Under the pieces are notes generated by a model. That model saw nothing but the letters and a program-made list of their open reading frames with translations, was not told where the DNA came from and did no database searches. A program made the translations under genes and the position numbers. This document shows, piece by piece, positions 46,201-54,023 of a DNA stretch of 64,000 nucleotides (position 1 is its first letter; each line of letters starts with the position of its first letter). This stretch comes from Paenibacillus soyae (lineage in GTDB: Bacteria > Bacillota > Bacilli > Paenibacillales > Paenibacillaceae), in assembly GCF_024623455.1 (NCBI RefSeq), contig NZ_JANIPJ010000025.1:1-64000 (forward strand). Direction: 5' to 3'.

Positions 46201-47804
46201 TGCTGCCTTCGGGGAAAGCGGGCATCCGAAGCCGGCTGGCGTCCGTGCGGTTCGACGACTTGAAGGTTTATCCGATACTGCCGCAGCTCGGCGATATTCA
46301 GGTGAACGGGAACACGATCGAGGGCTTTGATCCGGAGAAGCGCCGCTATGTCGTGAAGCTGCCCTCATCGGGGAGAGCCGGCGTAACCGTTACGGCTTCC
46401 GTGCTCGAAGGGGCTTACGCGTCGGCCGACCCCGCCAGCGAAGTGATCGAGCTTGGCGAAGCGGGAGAGCGGACGCATCTGATTGCCGCGCGCTCCCTCG
46501 AAGACAACGGCGCGACGTTCTATCGGCTTGATCTGCGCCAAGCGAGTGACGATGCGAGCTTGAGCACGCTGAAGCTGTCCGTCGTTCCGGATAGCGGCGC
46601 ATACGATCCGGGCCGCCTTGCCGACAGCGATATTCTGCTGCAGCCGGGCATCTACGACTATTCGGTCAACGTGCCGTCGCGGACGGCTTACGTATCGGTT
46701 CTGGAGGCCGTCCCTACGGCCAGCAACACGGCGGCAGTCGACATCGCGGGCGGCGCTATTATAGATGGTACGGGAACGATCGTCGTGGCGGTGACGGCGG
46801 AAGCGGGCAATCGGCAGGCGTACACGATTCATCTCACGGCCAATCCGGAAGCTCCTGCGGGGGACATTCTTTATGAGCAGAGCTTCGAAGACGGAACGTT
46901 CGATACCTCCCCGGCGACGGGCTGGAGGAACGGGGCGGCGGATCACTTCCGCGTCGTGAATGACGGGGGCGGCAATGTGCTGGAGAAGCATACGACGCAG
47001 AACCGTGCATTTCCCGTAGGCTCCGGCGTGTGGACCGACTACGAGGTGAGGGCAAGGGTGAAGGCGGTGAACTCGCCGGCGTTGCCGGGTATCATCGCCA
47101 GAGCGTCCGAGGATGGACAAAACTTCTATATGCTGCGTATTCATGACGGCGAGAACGGCTTGCAGGGCGGAAGCAGAGGCTACGTTTCTCTGGGCAGAAT
47201 GGCGAACGGCAGCTTGAAGGAGCTAAGTCTGAAGAGGCCCTATCCGTATGTCGTAGGCAAATGGTATCAGCTCCGGCTCGCCGTGCAGGGCAACCGGATT
47301 CAAGGTTATGTCGACGATAAACTCGTGTTCGACGTCGTGGACGACGGCCAGCTGTTCGGCGCGAACACGCCGGCGCTGACGCAAGGCTTCGCCGGCGTTC
47401 GAGTGGCGAACCAGGCTGCCCGAATCGATGATTTTGCGGTAATGGAAGCCGGCGTTGATGGGAATGAGGGCGAGAGTGGCCAAAAGCCATTCGCCGTAAT
47501 AGCGGACGGACCTCTGGTCCGCTCGGGAGGATTGAAGGCTAGCGTGCGGGTGGAGCGGGAGCTGGAAGCGGCCGATCATGCCGGCTTGGAGACGGTGTAC
47601 TTCCAGCTCATGAAAGGACAGACGCCGATTGCCCACTCGGCGGTATCGGCCGACATTGCGGGAACCGGCCGCTTTGAAGCTTATTTCGACGTGCCGCAGC
47701 CGGAGCAGTCCGATTATACGGTTCACGTCTTCGTCGTGGATCGGTTCATGACGGACGACGGCGAGCTGCCGGAGGCGCTGTCGGACAAACAAATCATACG
47801 GTAG
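43278..47804 (+). CDS. Large secreted clan GH-A glycoside hydrolase with multiple carbohydrate-binding-like modules
   Basis: 1508 residues, signal peptide at the N-terminus (cleavage near ARA, about residue 43). The catalytic TIM-barrel part (about 65-400) has YIEVGNEPNLEP with probable acid/base Glu210 and TIVSEYGW with probable nucleophile Glu334, as in GH39 and related clan-A families. A discoidin (F5/8 type C)-like segment (about 405-515) is followed again by hydrolase-like sequence (LGHTFFTPYFNTMRMLSRLGDD ... IMVWNHQLDG), so it seems inserted. Next come a second discoidin-like module (about 665-790), a LamG-like module (about 800-1010), cadherin-like/Ig beta-sandwich repeats (about 1015-1190), a second LamG-like module (about 1195-1390) and a C-terminal beta domain. 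It has no SLH modules. The substrate is unknown. Confidence 0.88.
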   Translation: MMAHTISRMGKTTGRACRAAMAGILAASVAYGLAPSAAPIARAEERTAQAAVSTAVQLEADYGVPDGKLIRTEQFNNTNYTPLPVHVVDELKGIKTRIVRDFVKINWYYNKDADNPDYLAYSINSPENLATNPDLQHGRKETYDFMGQFADSILLSLAYSYGGEANPAKNRLIKGQTEMDWDEYDAAMKTIILALKQKNPKLEYIEVGNEPNLEPAFYGHELNRMEHTAEKPGYMRMYKGMSEAVLWVNEQLGLNDAFQEGKGVRLKVGGPVLSGYDFAKQKEFVDIAYREGYHVDFVSWHRYRTQVADNETQEIEMKSYLRQFYPNAVTIVSEYGWKGGGGLSDATDSAALAKQAAFMTDSAYFYQKGGTDIPMNWVAVHTLNAYFKNQFDVDYALSSGSDSEWQTFDSGYEGPVRYMNLRGWRESATSQTMKIREIEFLDENGQPVEVPNAANDPAVAAVIDGNDDTVFLQGDYWSWLRFDLGSAKNISQVRIKWGNMQINKFQLIGTEDKLRYHELLGHTFFTPYFNTMRMLSRLGDDKVQAIGGSTANTGVRLLPTRNSDTKASIMVWNHQLDGVASQDINLNVVNLSSGFEGKAVRFKTYLVDATHSNYAYNKRDELELVDEGTIGDAGNISFLQTLEPNAVMLIELEAVDASIRNTVSAFKTVAGDLADGGALTDGDEGTAAVAADGNYPKSAEIDLGKAFYLTGAEIGWTDAASQGYSYKLETSLDGESYVTAVDRTGGIQPSGNALEWFGGNPYARYVKLTVTGSSLGGPLSIDELSVFSDAVYKNGFEAERQRADVSSWSTLGYGGKTTTWTFGADAGTGSTYVEPAELFGTSSDNFGFFGDASWRDYGIEANVKVADSAYTGSVEMGVTARAGKAGQSQDRNLHYYFHLERTSAGSRVILERQNTDLAEGHKKIELATAPIPAIDSAAWYTLRLETAGRMLRGYVNGELILSYADTDAVEGLEALLPSGKAGIRSRLASVRFDDLKVYPILPQLGDIQVNGNTIEGFDPEKRRYVVKLPSSGRAGVTVTASVLEGAYASADPASEVIELGEAGERTHLIAARSLEDNGATFYRLDLRQASDDASLSTLKLSVVPDSGAYDPGRLADSDILLQPGIYDYSVNVPSRTAYVSVLEAVPTASNTAAVDIAGGAIIDGTGTIVVAVTAEAGNRQAYTIHLTANPEAPAGDILYEQSFEDGTFDTSPATGWRNGAADHFRVVNDGGGNVLEKHTTQNRAFPVGSGVWTDYEVRARVKAVNSPALPGIIARASEDGQNFYMLRIHDGENGLQGGSRGYVSLGRMANGSLKELSLKRPYPYVVGKWYQLRLAVQGNRIQGYVDDKLVFDVVDDGQLFGANTPALTQGFAGVRVANQAARIDDFAVMEAGVDGNEGESGQKPFAVIADGPLVRSGGLKASVRVERELEAADHAGLETVYFQLMKGQTPIAHSAVSADIAGTGRFEAYFDVPQPEQSDYTVHVFVVDRFMTDDGELPEALSDKQIIR

Positions 47805-47817
47805 CATGGCGGGTAAA

Positions 47818-47857
47818 AGACGGCCGAATCGGACGATTCGGCCGTCTTCATTTTTTA
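47818..47857 (+). terminator. Terminator after the glycoside hydrolase gene
   Basis: Stem GACGGCCGAATC / GATTCGGCCGTC, short loop, then TTCATTTTTT. It closes the island carbohydrate operon. Confidence 0.9.
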
Positions 47858-47953
47858 GCGGGGAGAAATGGCATATTATCTGGAATAATGATTCAACCGC
47901 AGGGCCTATTGCTCATATACTGTTAGCAGCAGCCTTGTTGAGGGGGGAATCCG

Positions 47954-48481
47954 GTGAGAGATTACCAATCGAATCTTATTTTTTTGTGCGCGCTCATCGT
48001 GCTGGCGTTGATCTCCTATTTCATAGAAGCGAAGTCCGAACGAACGGAAGTCGATGTGGACGAACAAATGATCGCGCTCGCGCACATGCAGGATTATGGC
48101 GCATTCTATTCCTTGGCCGAGGATTCGGATGAAAGGGAAGCGCTTCAGCAGCTTGAGGCCGACGACAGTATGGGATTCGGAGCATGGACGCGCGAAGCGC
48201 TTATGATCGTGGGAGAGCTTCCGCGGGACCAAGCCAGGCTAACCTTGCAGGATGCCGAGAAAATCGTGGCACAGACGGCGGGAACGGACTCGATCGTCGA
48301 GAAGTTCAACGGCATAGCGGGTGCTCCGGATTGGCAAGGAGGCAGCGGCGCGGATCGGAAAATATATTTTCTGGACGAAAGTAAGAGCGAAGCGGTCATC
48401 GTATTAAACGGCGTCAGCGCATCCCATGTTATTTACGAAAGAGGAATCGTTAAGGAAGAGAGGCCATTAACCGGGAGTTAA
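47954..48481 (+). CDS. Membrane-anchored protein of unknown function (175 aa)
   Basis: GTG start with AGGGGGG 6 nt upstream. One N-terminal membrane helix (LIFLCALIVLALISYFI) and then a soluble, acidic domain expected outside the cell. It includes a helical part (EQMIALAHMQDYGAFYSLAEDSDEREALQQLE) and a beta-rich end (DRKIYFLDESKSEAVIVLNGVSASHVIYERG). I do not recognise a family. It leads a run of three small membrane proteins (to 49296) with no terminator between them, placed just before the rpsL promoter. Confidence 0.75.
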   Translation: MRDYQSNLIFLCALIVLALISYFIEAKSERTEVDVDEQMIALAHMQDYGAFYSLAEDSDEREALQQLEADDSMGFGAWTREALMIVGELPRDQARLTLQDAEKIVAQTAGTDSIVEKFNGIAGAPDWQGGSGADRKIYFLDESKSEAVIVLNGVSASHVIYERGIVKEERPLTGS

Positions 48482-48559
48482 GGATTGCAACCATCGAAGA
48501 GTATCCGGCGTCTTTGTTACTAGAAGATTTCATTGAACGTAAGAACGGAGATGCCGGAT

Positions 48560-49021
48560 ATGAGTAATAAAATGATCGGGTTTACCTTTAGTGTAATTCT
48601 GCTGGCAGCCGTTATCGCGTTCTTCGCCGGCGGCGGACTGGATCAGCAGGGCAATGGAGAAAAAACAACTCGTTTGCCGCAGCTTCAATCGGCTTTGGCC
48701 GTCCAAGGCGTCGAGCTTGGGGAAGAGGATACGGTTCGGACCTATTACAAGCTGAACGGGCAGCGTCCGAGAACGTTCGAGCTTGCAAACGGCGAGTTTC
48801 TCTCCGTCTATGAATACCGATCGGAGAATGCGAGACGGAAGGGCGAATCCGATTTCGAAGAGATACGGGCGAGGGCCGACATGCAGATTCCAGAAGCTTA
48901 TGTCGTTCGCAATGTGCTGCTGCACTATTGGTACGCGGGCCAGGCCGACCTGCCGACCGAGTTCGCGGACCGGATCGAAACGGCAGTCGTATCGCTGGGA
49001 GGCGAACGAACGACGAAATGA
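48560..49021 (+). CDS. Membrane-anchored protein of unknown function (153 aa)
   Basis: ATG 48560 follows CGGAG at about 9 nt; upstream in-frame starts (48533, 48551) have no spacing for a site. A single N-terminal hydrophobic helix (IGFTFSVILLAAVIAFFAGGG) could be an anchor or uncleaved signal. The soluble part (LQSALAVQGVELGEEDTVRTYYKLNGQRPRTFELANGEFLSVYEYRS) is an alpha/beta stretch of no known family. It probably shares an operon with its neighbours. Confidence 0.75.
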   Translation: MSNKMIGFTFSVILLAAVIAFFAGGGLDQQGNGEKTTRLPQLQSALAVQGVELGEEDTVRTYYKLNGQRPRTFELANGEFLSVYEYRSENARRKGESDFEEIRARADMQIPEAYVVRNVLLHYWYAGQADLPTEFADRIETAVVSLGGERTTK

Positions 49022-49035
49022 CGGGGGGAGAGTAA

Positions 49036-49296
49036 ATGATGCGCGATTCTAATAACCGTCCGGTTCATGAAGAAATCGGTTCGGCGATAGATGAAAATAT
49101 GGAGCGTCTAAAAGAGGCGGAGCATCCGTTTAAAGATCCGCATTCGTCTTTTCTCCAGCAAGCGGAAGGCGGCGGACCGATGCGGCGAACACATCTAGCG
49201 GACATGCCGCTTCCTGTTCGCGTTTTCGGTTATGTGCTGATCGCGATATCTATTGTAATGGTTATTTTCGTAGCGGTGATTACATTTCGGGATTGA
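49036..49296 (+). CDS. Small membrane protein of unknown function (86 aa)
   Basis: Tandem ATG at 49036/49039 after GGGGGAGAG. The hydrophilic, charged N-terminal 55 residues (cytoplasmic) are followed by one C-terminal membrane helix (VFGYVLIAISIVMVIFVAVITF) ending FRD. The layout is that of a tail-anchored or bitopic protein. No family recognised. It starts 15 nt after the previous gene. No terminator is seen before the rpsL promoter, so read-through into rpsL is possible. Confidence 0.75.
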   Translation: MMRDSNNRPVHEEIGSAIDENMERLKEAEHPFKDPHSSFLQQAEGGGPMRRTHLADMPLPVRVFGYVLIAISIVMVIFVAVITFRD

Positions 49297-49371
49297 ACGA
49301 CGGGAAGGATTCCGAGTTTTATAATGTTCTTGTAAATTGGACAAGCCGACAAAAAACGGCGATTTTCACGC

Positions 49372-49399
49372 TTGACACGCCTATAAGCAAAGTGATAAT
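49372..49399 (+). promoter_or_regulatory. Promoter of the rpsL-rpsG-fusA-tuf operon
   Basis: Consensus -35 TTGACA (49372-49377), then GATAAT (49394-49399, 16-bp spacer) or the overlapping TAATAT (18-bp spacer). This independent promoter replaces the usual read-through from rpoBC. Confidence 0.75.
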
Positions 49400-49404
49400 A
49401 TATC

Positions 49405-49533
49405 GGAGTGTGCCTGACGCCCAGGCTTGGAAATTGTATTGTTCAATTATGAACCGCCTGGCTCTGTGGGCTTAAAAATTGGGTGAAATGTCTACCATAA
49501 TAAAGACATGAATATGTGGAAGGGGGTGGCAAC
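49405..49533 (+). promoter_or_regulatory. Structured rpsL leader
   Basis: Two alternative pairings share bases: CCAGGC (49421-49426) with GCCTGG (49456-49461), enclosing AATTG/CAATT; or GCCCA (49419-49423) with TGGGC (49467-49471). Further down, ATGTCT (49488-49493) can pair with AGACAT (49504-49509), just before the ribosome binding site AAGGGGGTGG. No U-run follows, so any control would act on translation or RNA stability (inference). Confidence 0.45.
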
Positions 49534-49953
49534 ATGCCAACAATCAACCAGCTCGTTCGCAAAGGCCGTCAAGCGAAGGTCGTTAAATCGAAATCGCCAG
49601 CCTTGCAAAGAGGTTTCAACGCATTGAAACGTGAAGCGACTGACATCAGCGCGCCTCAAAAACGCGGTGTGTGCACTCGCGTAGGTACAATGACTCCGAA
49701 AAAACCGAACTCCGCGCTTCGTAAGTACGCGCGCGTACGTTTGACAAACCGTGTAGAGGTTACAGCGTACATCCCAGGTATCGGTCATAACCTGCAAGAG
49801 CACAGCGTCGTTCTTATCCGCGGCGGTCGTGTTAAGGACCTTCCGGGTGTTCGTTACCATATCGTGCGCGGCGCATTGGATACTGCGGGTGTTAACAACC
49901 GTAACCAATCCCGTTCCAAATACGGTACGAAACGTCCTAAAGTTAAGAAGTAA
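49534..49953 (+). CDS. rpsL: 30S ribosomal protein S12
   Basis: 139 residues from ATG 49534. PTINQLVRKGR at the start, and the decoding-centre loops TPKKPNSALRK (wild-type Lys, streptomycin-sensitive form) and GHNLQEHSVVLIRGGRVKDLPGVRYHIVRG. It leads the str genes but is here cut off from rpoC by about 14 kb. Confidence 0.98.
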   Translation: MPTINQLVRKGRQAKVVKSKSPALQRGFNALKREATDISAPQKRGVCTRVGTMTPKKPNSALRKYARVRLTNRVEVTAYIPGIGHNLQEHSVVLIRGGRVKDLPGVRYHIVRGALDTAGVNNRNQSRSKYGTKRPKVKK

Positions 49954-50018
49954 GTATAACCCAGACGGGTTAATAACATGCTAGAACAAGTTACTATTAG
50001 AAGAAAGGGGGACTTTAC

Positions 50019-50489
50019 ATGCCACGCAAAGGTCCTGTAACGAAACGCGATGTGCTGCCGGATCCGGTTTACAATAGCAAACTGGTAACTCGTCTGATCA
50101 ACCGCATTATGATCGACGGTAAGAGAGGTACTGCACAAACGCTGTTATACGATGCTTTCAAGCTGATCCAAGAGCGTTCCGGTAAAGATCCAATGGAAGT
50201 GTTCGAAGCAGCATTGAAAAACATCATGCCGGTTCTTGAGGTTAAAGCTCGCCGTGTAGGCGGCGCTAACTACCAAGTGCCGATCGAGGTTAAGCCTGAG
50301 CGCCGTACGGCTCTTGGTCTTCGTTGGCTCGTGAACTACTCGCGTAACCGCGGCGAGAAAACGATGACTGAGCGTCTTGCAGCTGAAATCCTGGATGCTT
50401 CCAACAACACTGGCGCATCCGTTAAGAAGCGTGAAGACACGCACAAAATGGCTGAAGCAAACAAAGCGTTTGCTCACTACCGTTGGTAG
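50019..50489 (+). CDS. rpsG: 30S ribosomal protein S7
   Basis: 156 residues. MPRKGPVTKRDVLPDPVYNSKLVTRLIN, GGANYQVPIEV and the C-terminal HKMAEANKAFAHYRW are typical. Head-domain nucleating protein of the 30S subunit. GAAAGGGGG ribosome binding site; fusA follows after 29 nt. Confidence 0.98.
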   Translation: MPRKGPVTKRDVLPDPVYNSKLVTRLINRIMIDGKRGTAQTLLYDAFKLIQERSGKDPMEVFEAALKNIMPVLEVKARRVGGANYQVPIEVKPERRTALGLRWLVNYSRNRGEKTMTERLAAEILDASNNTGASVKKREDTHKMAEANKAFAHYRW

Positions 50490-50518
50490 GATAACCATAA
50501 TCGAGAGGAGACATATTC

Positions 50519-52600
50519 ATGGCAAGAGAGTTCTCCTTGGAAAATACGCGTAACATCGGTATCATGGCGCATATCGATGCTGGTAAAACCACGACTACTG
50601 AACGGATCTTGTTCTTCACGGGCCGTACCCACAAAATCGGCGAGGTGCACGAAGGTGCAGCTACGATGGACTGGATGGAGCAGGAACAAGAGCGCGGCAT
50701 CACGATTACGTCTGCCGCTACAACCGCTCAATGGAAGGGCAACCGCATCAATATCATTGATACTCCGGGTCACGTTGACTTCACAGTAGAAGTTGAACGT
50801 TCCCTGCGCGTATTGGACGGGGCCGTTGGTGTTTTCAGTGCGAAAGAAGGCGTTGAGCCGCAATCCGAGACGGTATGGCGTCAAGCTGACCGTTACGGCG
50901 TTCCGCGGATCGCTTACGTTAACAAGATGGACATCATTGGCGCAGACTACCTGAATGTCGTTAAAGACATGCGCGAGCGTCTGCAAGCTAATGCTGTTGC
51001 GATTCAGCTTCCTATGGGTGCTGAGTCCGACTTCATCGGCGTAATCGACCTTGTAGAGCGTGTAGCTTACACGTACAAAGACGACCTTGGCAAAGAGCCG
51101 ATCCAATCCGAAATCCCTGCCGAGTACGCTGACCAAGTTGAAGAACTTCGTGCAGAGCTCGTAGAGAAAGTTGCGGAATTGGACGAAGAGCTGATGATGA
51201 AGTATCTGGAAGGCGAAGAAATTACGATTCCAGAACTGAAAGCCGTTCTTCGTAAAGGCGTTTGCGAAGTTAAAATCTTCCCGGTTGTTGCAGGTTCTTC
51301 CTACCGTAACAAAGGCGTTCAATTGGTATTGGATGCGGTTGTTGACTACTTGCCTGCGCCAGTTGACGTACCAGCTATCAAAGGTACGCTCGAAGATGGC
51401 GAAGAAGCGGTACGTCCTTCTTCCGATACAGAGCCGTTCTCGGCCCTGGCATTCAAAATCATGACGGACCCTTACGTAGGACGCCTGACGTTCTTCCGCG
51501 TATACTCCGGTATCCTGAAATCCGGCTCCTATGTTCTGAACGCAACAAAGAACAAACGCGAGCGTATCGGACGGATCCTGCAGATGCACGCGAACAGCCG
51601 TCAAGAAATTTCGGAAGTATACTCGGGCGATATCGCTGCTGCGGTAGGTCTGAAGGATACAACGACTGGCGATACTCTGTGTGACGAGAAGTTCCCAATC
51701 GTTCTTGAATCGATGAACTTCCCTGAGCCGGTTATCCAAATCGCGATCGAGCCTAAGACGAAAGCAGACCAAGACAAACTTGGCGTTGCGATCTCCAAGC
51801 TCGCCGAGGAAGATCCAACATTCCGTGCGTATACAGACGAAGAAACGAACCAAACGATCATCGCGGGTATGGGTGAGCTTCACCTTGAAATCCTCGTTGA
51901 CCGTATGTTCCGTGAATTCAAAGTAGAAACGAATGTAGGTAAACCTCAGGTTGCTTACCGTGAGACTTTCCGCGCTGCGGCTAAAGTTGAAGGTAAATTC
52001 GTTCGTCAGTCCGGCGGTAAAGGCCAGTTCGGTCATTGTTGGGTCGAGTTCGAACCACAAGAAGCCGGCGCAGGCTTTACCTTCGAAAGCAAGGTTGTGG
52101 GTGGCGCGATTCCTCGTGAATTTATCGCTCCAATCCAAGCTGGTATCGAAGAGTCCATGAAGAACGGCGTTATCGCCGGCTTCCCGCTCGTTGATATCAA
52201 AGCTACCGTTGTCGATGGTTCCTACCATGACGTCGACTCCTCCGAGATGGCGTTTAAGATCGCGGGCTCCCTGGCTCTTAAAGCTGCGAAAGAAAAATGT
52301 AAGCCTGTCCTTCTTGAGCCAATCATGAAGGTAGAGGTTACTGTTCCTGAAGAGTACATGGGCGACGTTATGGGCATGCTGAACTCCCGCCGCGGTCGCA
52401 TCGAAGGTATGGATTCCCGCGCAGGCGCGCAAATCATCCGTGCTAAGGTGCCTCTCTCCGAGATGTTCGGTTACTCCACGACTCTGCGTTCCGGTACGCA
52501 AGGACGCGGCGTATTCTCGATGGAGCTTTCTCACTACGAAGAAGTTCCGAAGTCGATCGCCGAAGAGATTATCGCTAAGCACAAAGGCAACGCTGAGTAA
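50519..52600 (+). CDS. fusA: Elongation factor G
   Basis: 693 residues, a translocation GTPase. G1 AHIDAGKTTTTERIL, switch region QEQERGITITSAATT, G3 DTPGHVDF and G4 NKMD are present, followed by domains II-V with SGGKGQFGHCWVE and the C-terminal GMDSRAGAQIIRAKVPLSEMFGYSTTLRSGTQGRG. All are intact. The antisense strand is open over almost the whole length, an effect of codon bias. Confidence 0.98.
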   Translation: MAREFSLENTRNIGIMAHIDAGKTTTTERILFFTGRTHKIGEVHEGAATMDWMEQEQERGITITSAATTAQWKGNRINIIDTPGHVDFTVEVERSLRVLDGAVGVFSAKEGVEPQSETVWRQADRYGVPRIAYVNKMDIIGADYLNVVKDMRERLQANAVAIQLPMGAESDFIGVIDLVERVAYTYKDDLGKEPIQSEIPAEYADQVEELRAELVEKVAELDEELMMKYLEGEEITIPELKAVLRKGVCEVKIFPVVAGSSYRNKGVQLVLDAVVDYLPAPVDVPAIKGTLEDGEEAVRPSSDTEPFSALAFKIMTDPYVGRLTFFRVYSGILKSGSYVLNATKNKRERIGRILQMHANSRQEISEVYSGDIAAAVGLKDTTTGDTLCDEKFPIVLESMNFPEPVIQIAIEPKTKADQDKLGVAISKLAEEDPTFRAYTDEETNQTIIAGMGELHLEILVDRMFREFKVETNVGKPQVAYRETFRAAAKVEGKFVRQSGGKGQFGHCWVEFEPQEAGAGFTFESKVVGGAIPREFIAPIQAGIEESMKNGVIAGFPLVDIKATVVDGSYHDVDSSEMAFKIAGSLALKAAKEKCKPVLLEPIMKVEVTVPEEYMGDVMGMLNSRRGRIEGMDSRAGAQIIRAKVPLSEMFGYSTTLRSGTQGRGVFSMELSHYEEVPKSIAEEIIAKHKGNAE

Positions 52601-52718
52601 TTTTTGCTCAATGCGTGCCTATGACTTAAGTTGTAATTGGCCGTCATCAGGTGTGCATGCACTCTCGGTGCCGGCCCACACATACAAAAACAAGTTAAAT
52701 TGAGGAGGATTCAGTTCA

Positions 52719-53909
52719 ATGGCTAAGGCAAAATTTGAACGTAATAAACCGCATGTTAACATCGGTACAATCGGTCACGTTGACCACGGCAAAACAACTT
52801 TGACTGCTGCGATCACGACTGTACTTTCCAAAAAATACGGCGGCGCTGCAGTAGCGTTCGACCAAATCGACAAAGCTCCAGAAGAGCGCGAGCGCGGTAT
52901 CACGATCTCCACAGCTCACGTTGAGTATGAGACTCCTAACCGTCACTACGCTCACGTTGACTGCCCAGGTCACGCCGACTACGTTAAAAACATGATCACT
53001 GGCGCGGCACAAATGGACGGCGCGATCCTGGTAGTATCCGCTTCCGACGGCCCAATGCCACAAACGCGCGAGCACATCCTGCTCTCCCGCCAAGTAGGCG
53101 TTCCTTACATCGTCGTATTCCTGAACAAATGCGACATGGTTGAAGACGAAGAGCTTCTTGAGCTGGTTGAAATGGAAGTTCGCGACCTTCTGTCCGAGTA
53201 CGAGTTCCCAGGCGATGACACTCCAATCATCCGCGGCGCTGCTCGTGAAGCTCTGGCTAACCCAGACGGTCCTTGGGCTGACAAAATCGTTGAACTGTTC
53301 GAGCAAATCGACACATACATCCCAACTCCTGAGCGCGACACGGCTAAGCCTTTCCTTATGCCTGTCGAGGACGTATTCACAATCACAGGCCGTGGTACAG
53401 TTGCTACAGGCCGCGTAGAGCGTGGTACAATCAAAGTTGGCGACGAGATCGAAATCATCGGTCTTCAAGAAGAAACTCGCAAATCCGTTGTTACAGGCGT
53501 TGAGATGTTCCGCAAATTGCTGGACTCCGCTCAAGCCGGCGACAACGTAGGCGCACTTCTTCGCGGTGTTGACCGTAAAGACATCGAGCGCGGTCAAGTT
53601 CTGGCTAAACCAGGTTCGGTTAAGCCGCACACGAACTTCACAGCTCAAATCTACGTTCTGACTAAAGAAGAGGGTGGCCGTCATAAGCCTTTCTTCACAG
53701 GCTACCGTCCACAATTCTATTTCCGTACAACTGACGTAACAGGTATCATCAACCTGCCTGAAGGTACTGAAATGGTTATGCCTGGCGACAACATCACGGT
53801 TACAGTTGAACTGATCGCTCCAATCGCGGTTGAAGAAGGAACTCGCTTCTCCATCCGTGAAGGCGGCCGTACTGTAGGCGCTGGCGCTGTAGCTACAATC
53901 CTGAAATAG
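52719..53909 (+). CDS. tuf: Elongation factor Tu
   Basis: 396 residues. G1 GHVDHGKTTL, switch DKAPEERERGITI, DCPGHADY, NKCD, then beta-barrel domains 2 and 3. It delivers aminoacyl-tRNA to the ribosome. Third positions are strongly biased to C, T and A as in the most highly expressed genes. The 118-nt gap after fusA has no terminator; GAGGAGG precedes ATG. It ends at a clean terminator. Confidence 0.98.
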   Translation: MAKAKFERNKPHVNIGTIGHVDHGKTTLTAAITTVLSKKYGGAAVAFDQIDKAPEERERGITISTAHVEYETPNRHYAHVDCPGHADYVKNMITGAAQMDGAILVVSASDGPMPQTREHILLSRQVGVPYIVVFLNKCDMVEDEELLELVEMEVRDLLSEYEFPGDDTPIIRGAAREALANPDGPWADKIVELFEQIDTYIPTPERDTAKPFLMPVEDVFTITGRGTVATGRVERGTIKVGDEIEIIGLQEETRKSVVTGVEMFRKLLDSAQAGDNVGALLRGVDRKDIERGQVLAKPGSVKPHTNFTAQIYVLTKEEGGRHKPFFTGYRPQFYFRTTDVTGIINLPEGTEMVMPGDNITVTVELIAPIAVEEGTRFSIREGGRTVGAGAVATILK

Positions 53910-53944
53910 TCCTAAAGCAGCCGTCAGGCTGCTACGGATTCTGT

Positions 53945-53972
53945 AAAACCCTCACTTCGGTGAGGGTTTTTT
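53945..53972 (+). terminator. Terminator after tuf
   Basis: AAAACCCTCAC-TTCG-GTGAGGGTTTTTT: perfect stem with a UUCG tetraloop and a T-run. Confidence 0.96.
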
Positions 53973-54023
53973 GTTTTTGAGAAACTTTTCATGCAATAAC
54001 ATCATTTAGCAGAAAGATAATCA

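Noticed and set aside
50477..52582. 701-codon open frame antisense to nearly all of fusA
   Set aside because: No recognisable domain, no ribosome binding site, and it mirrors the codon periodicity of an essential gene. Long antisense frames are expected opposite genes with strong codon bias.
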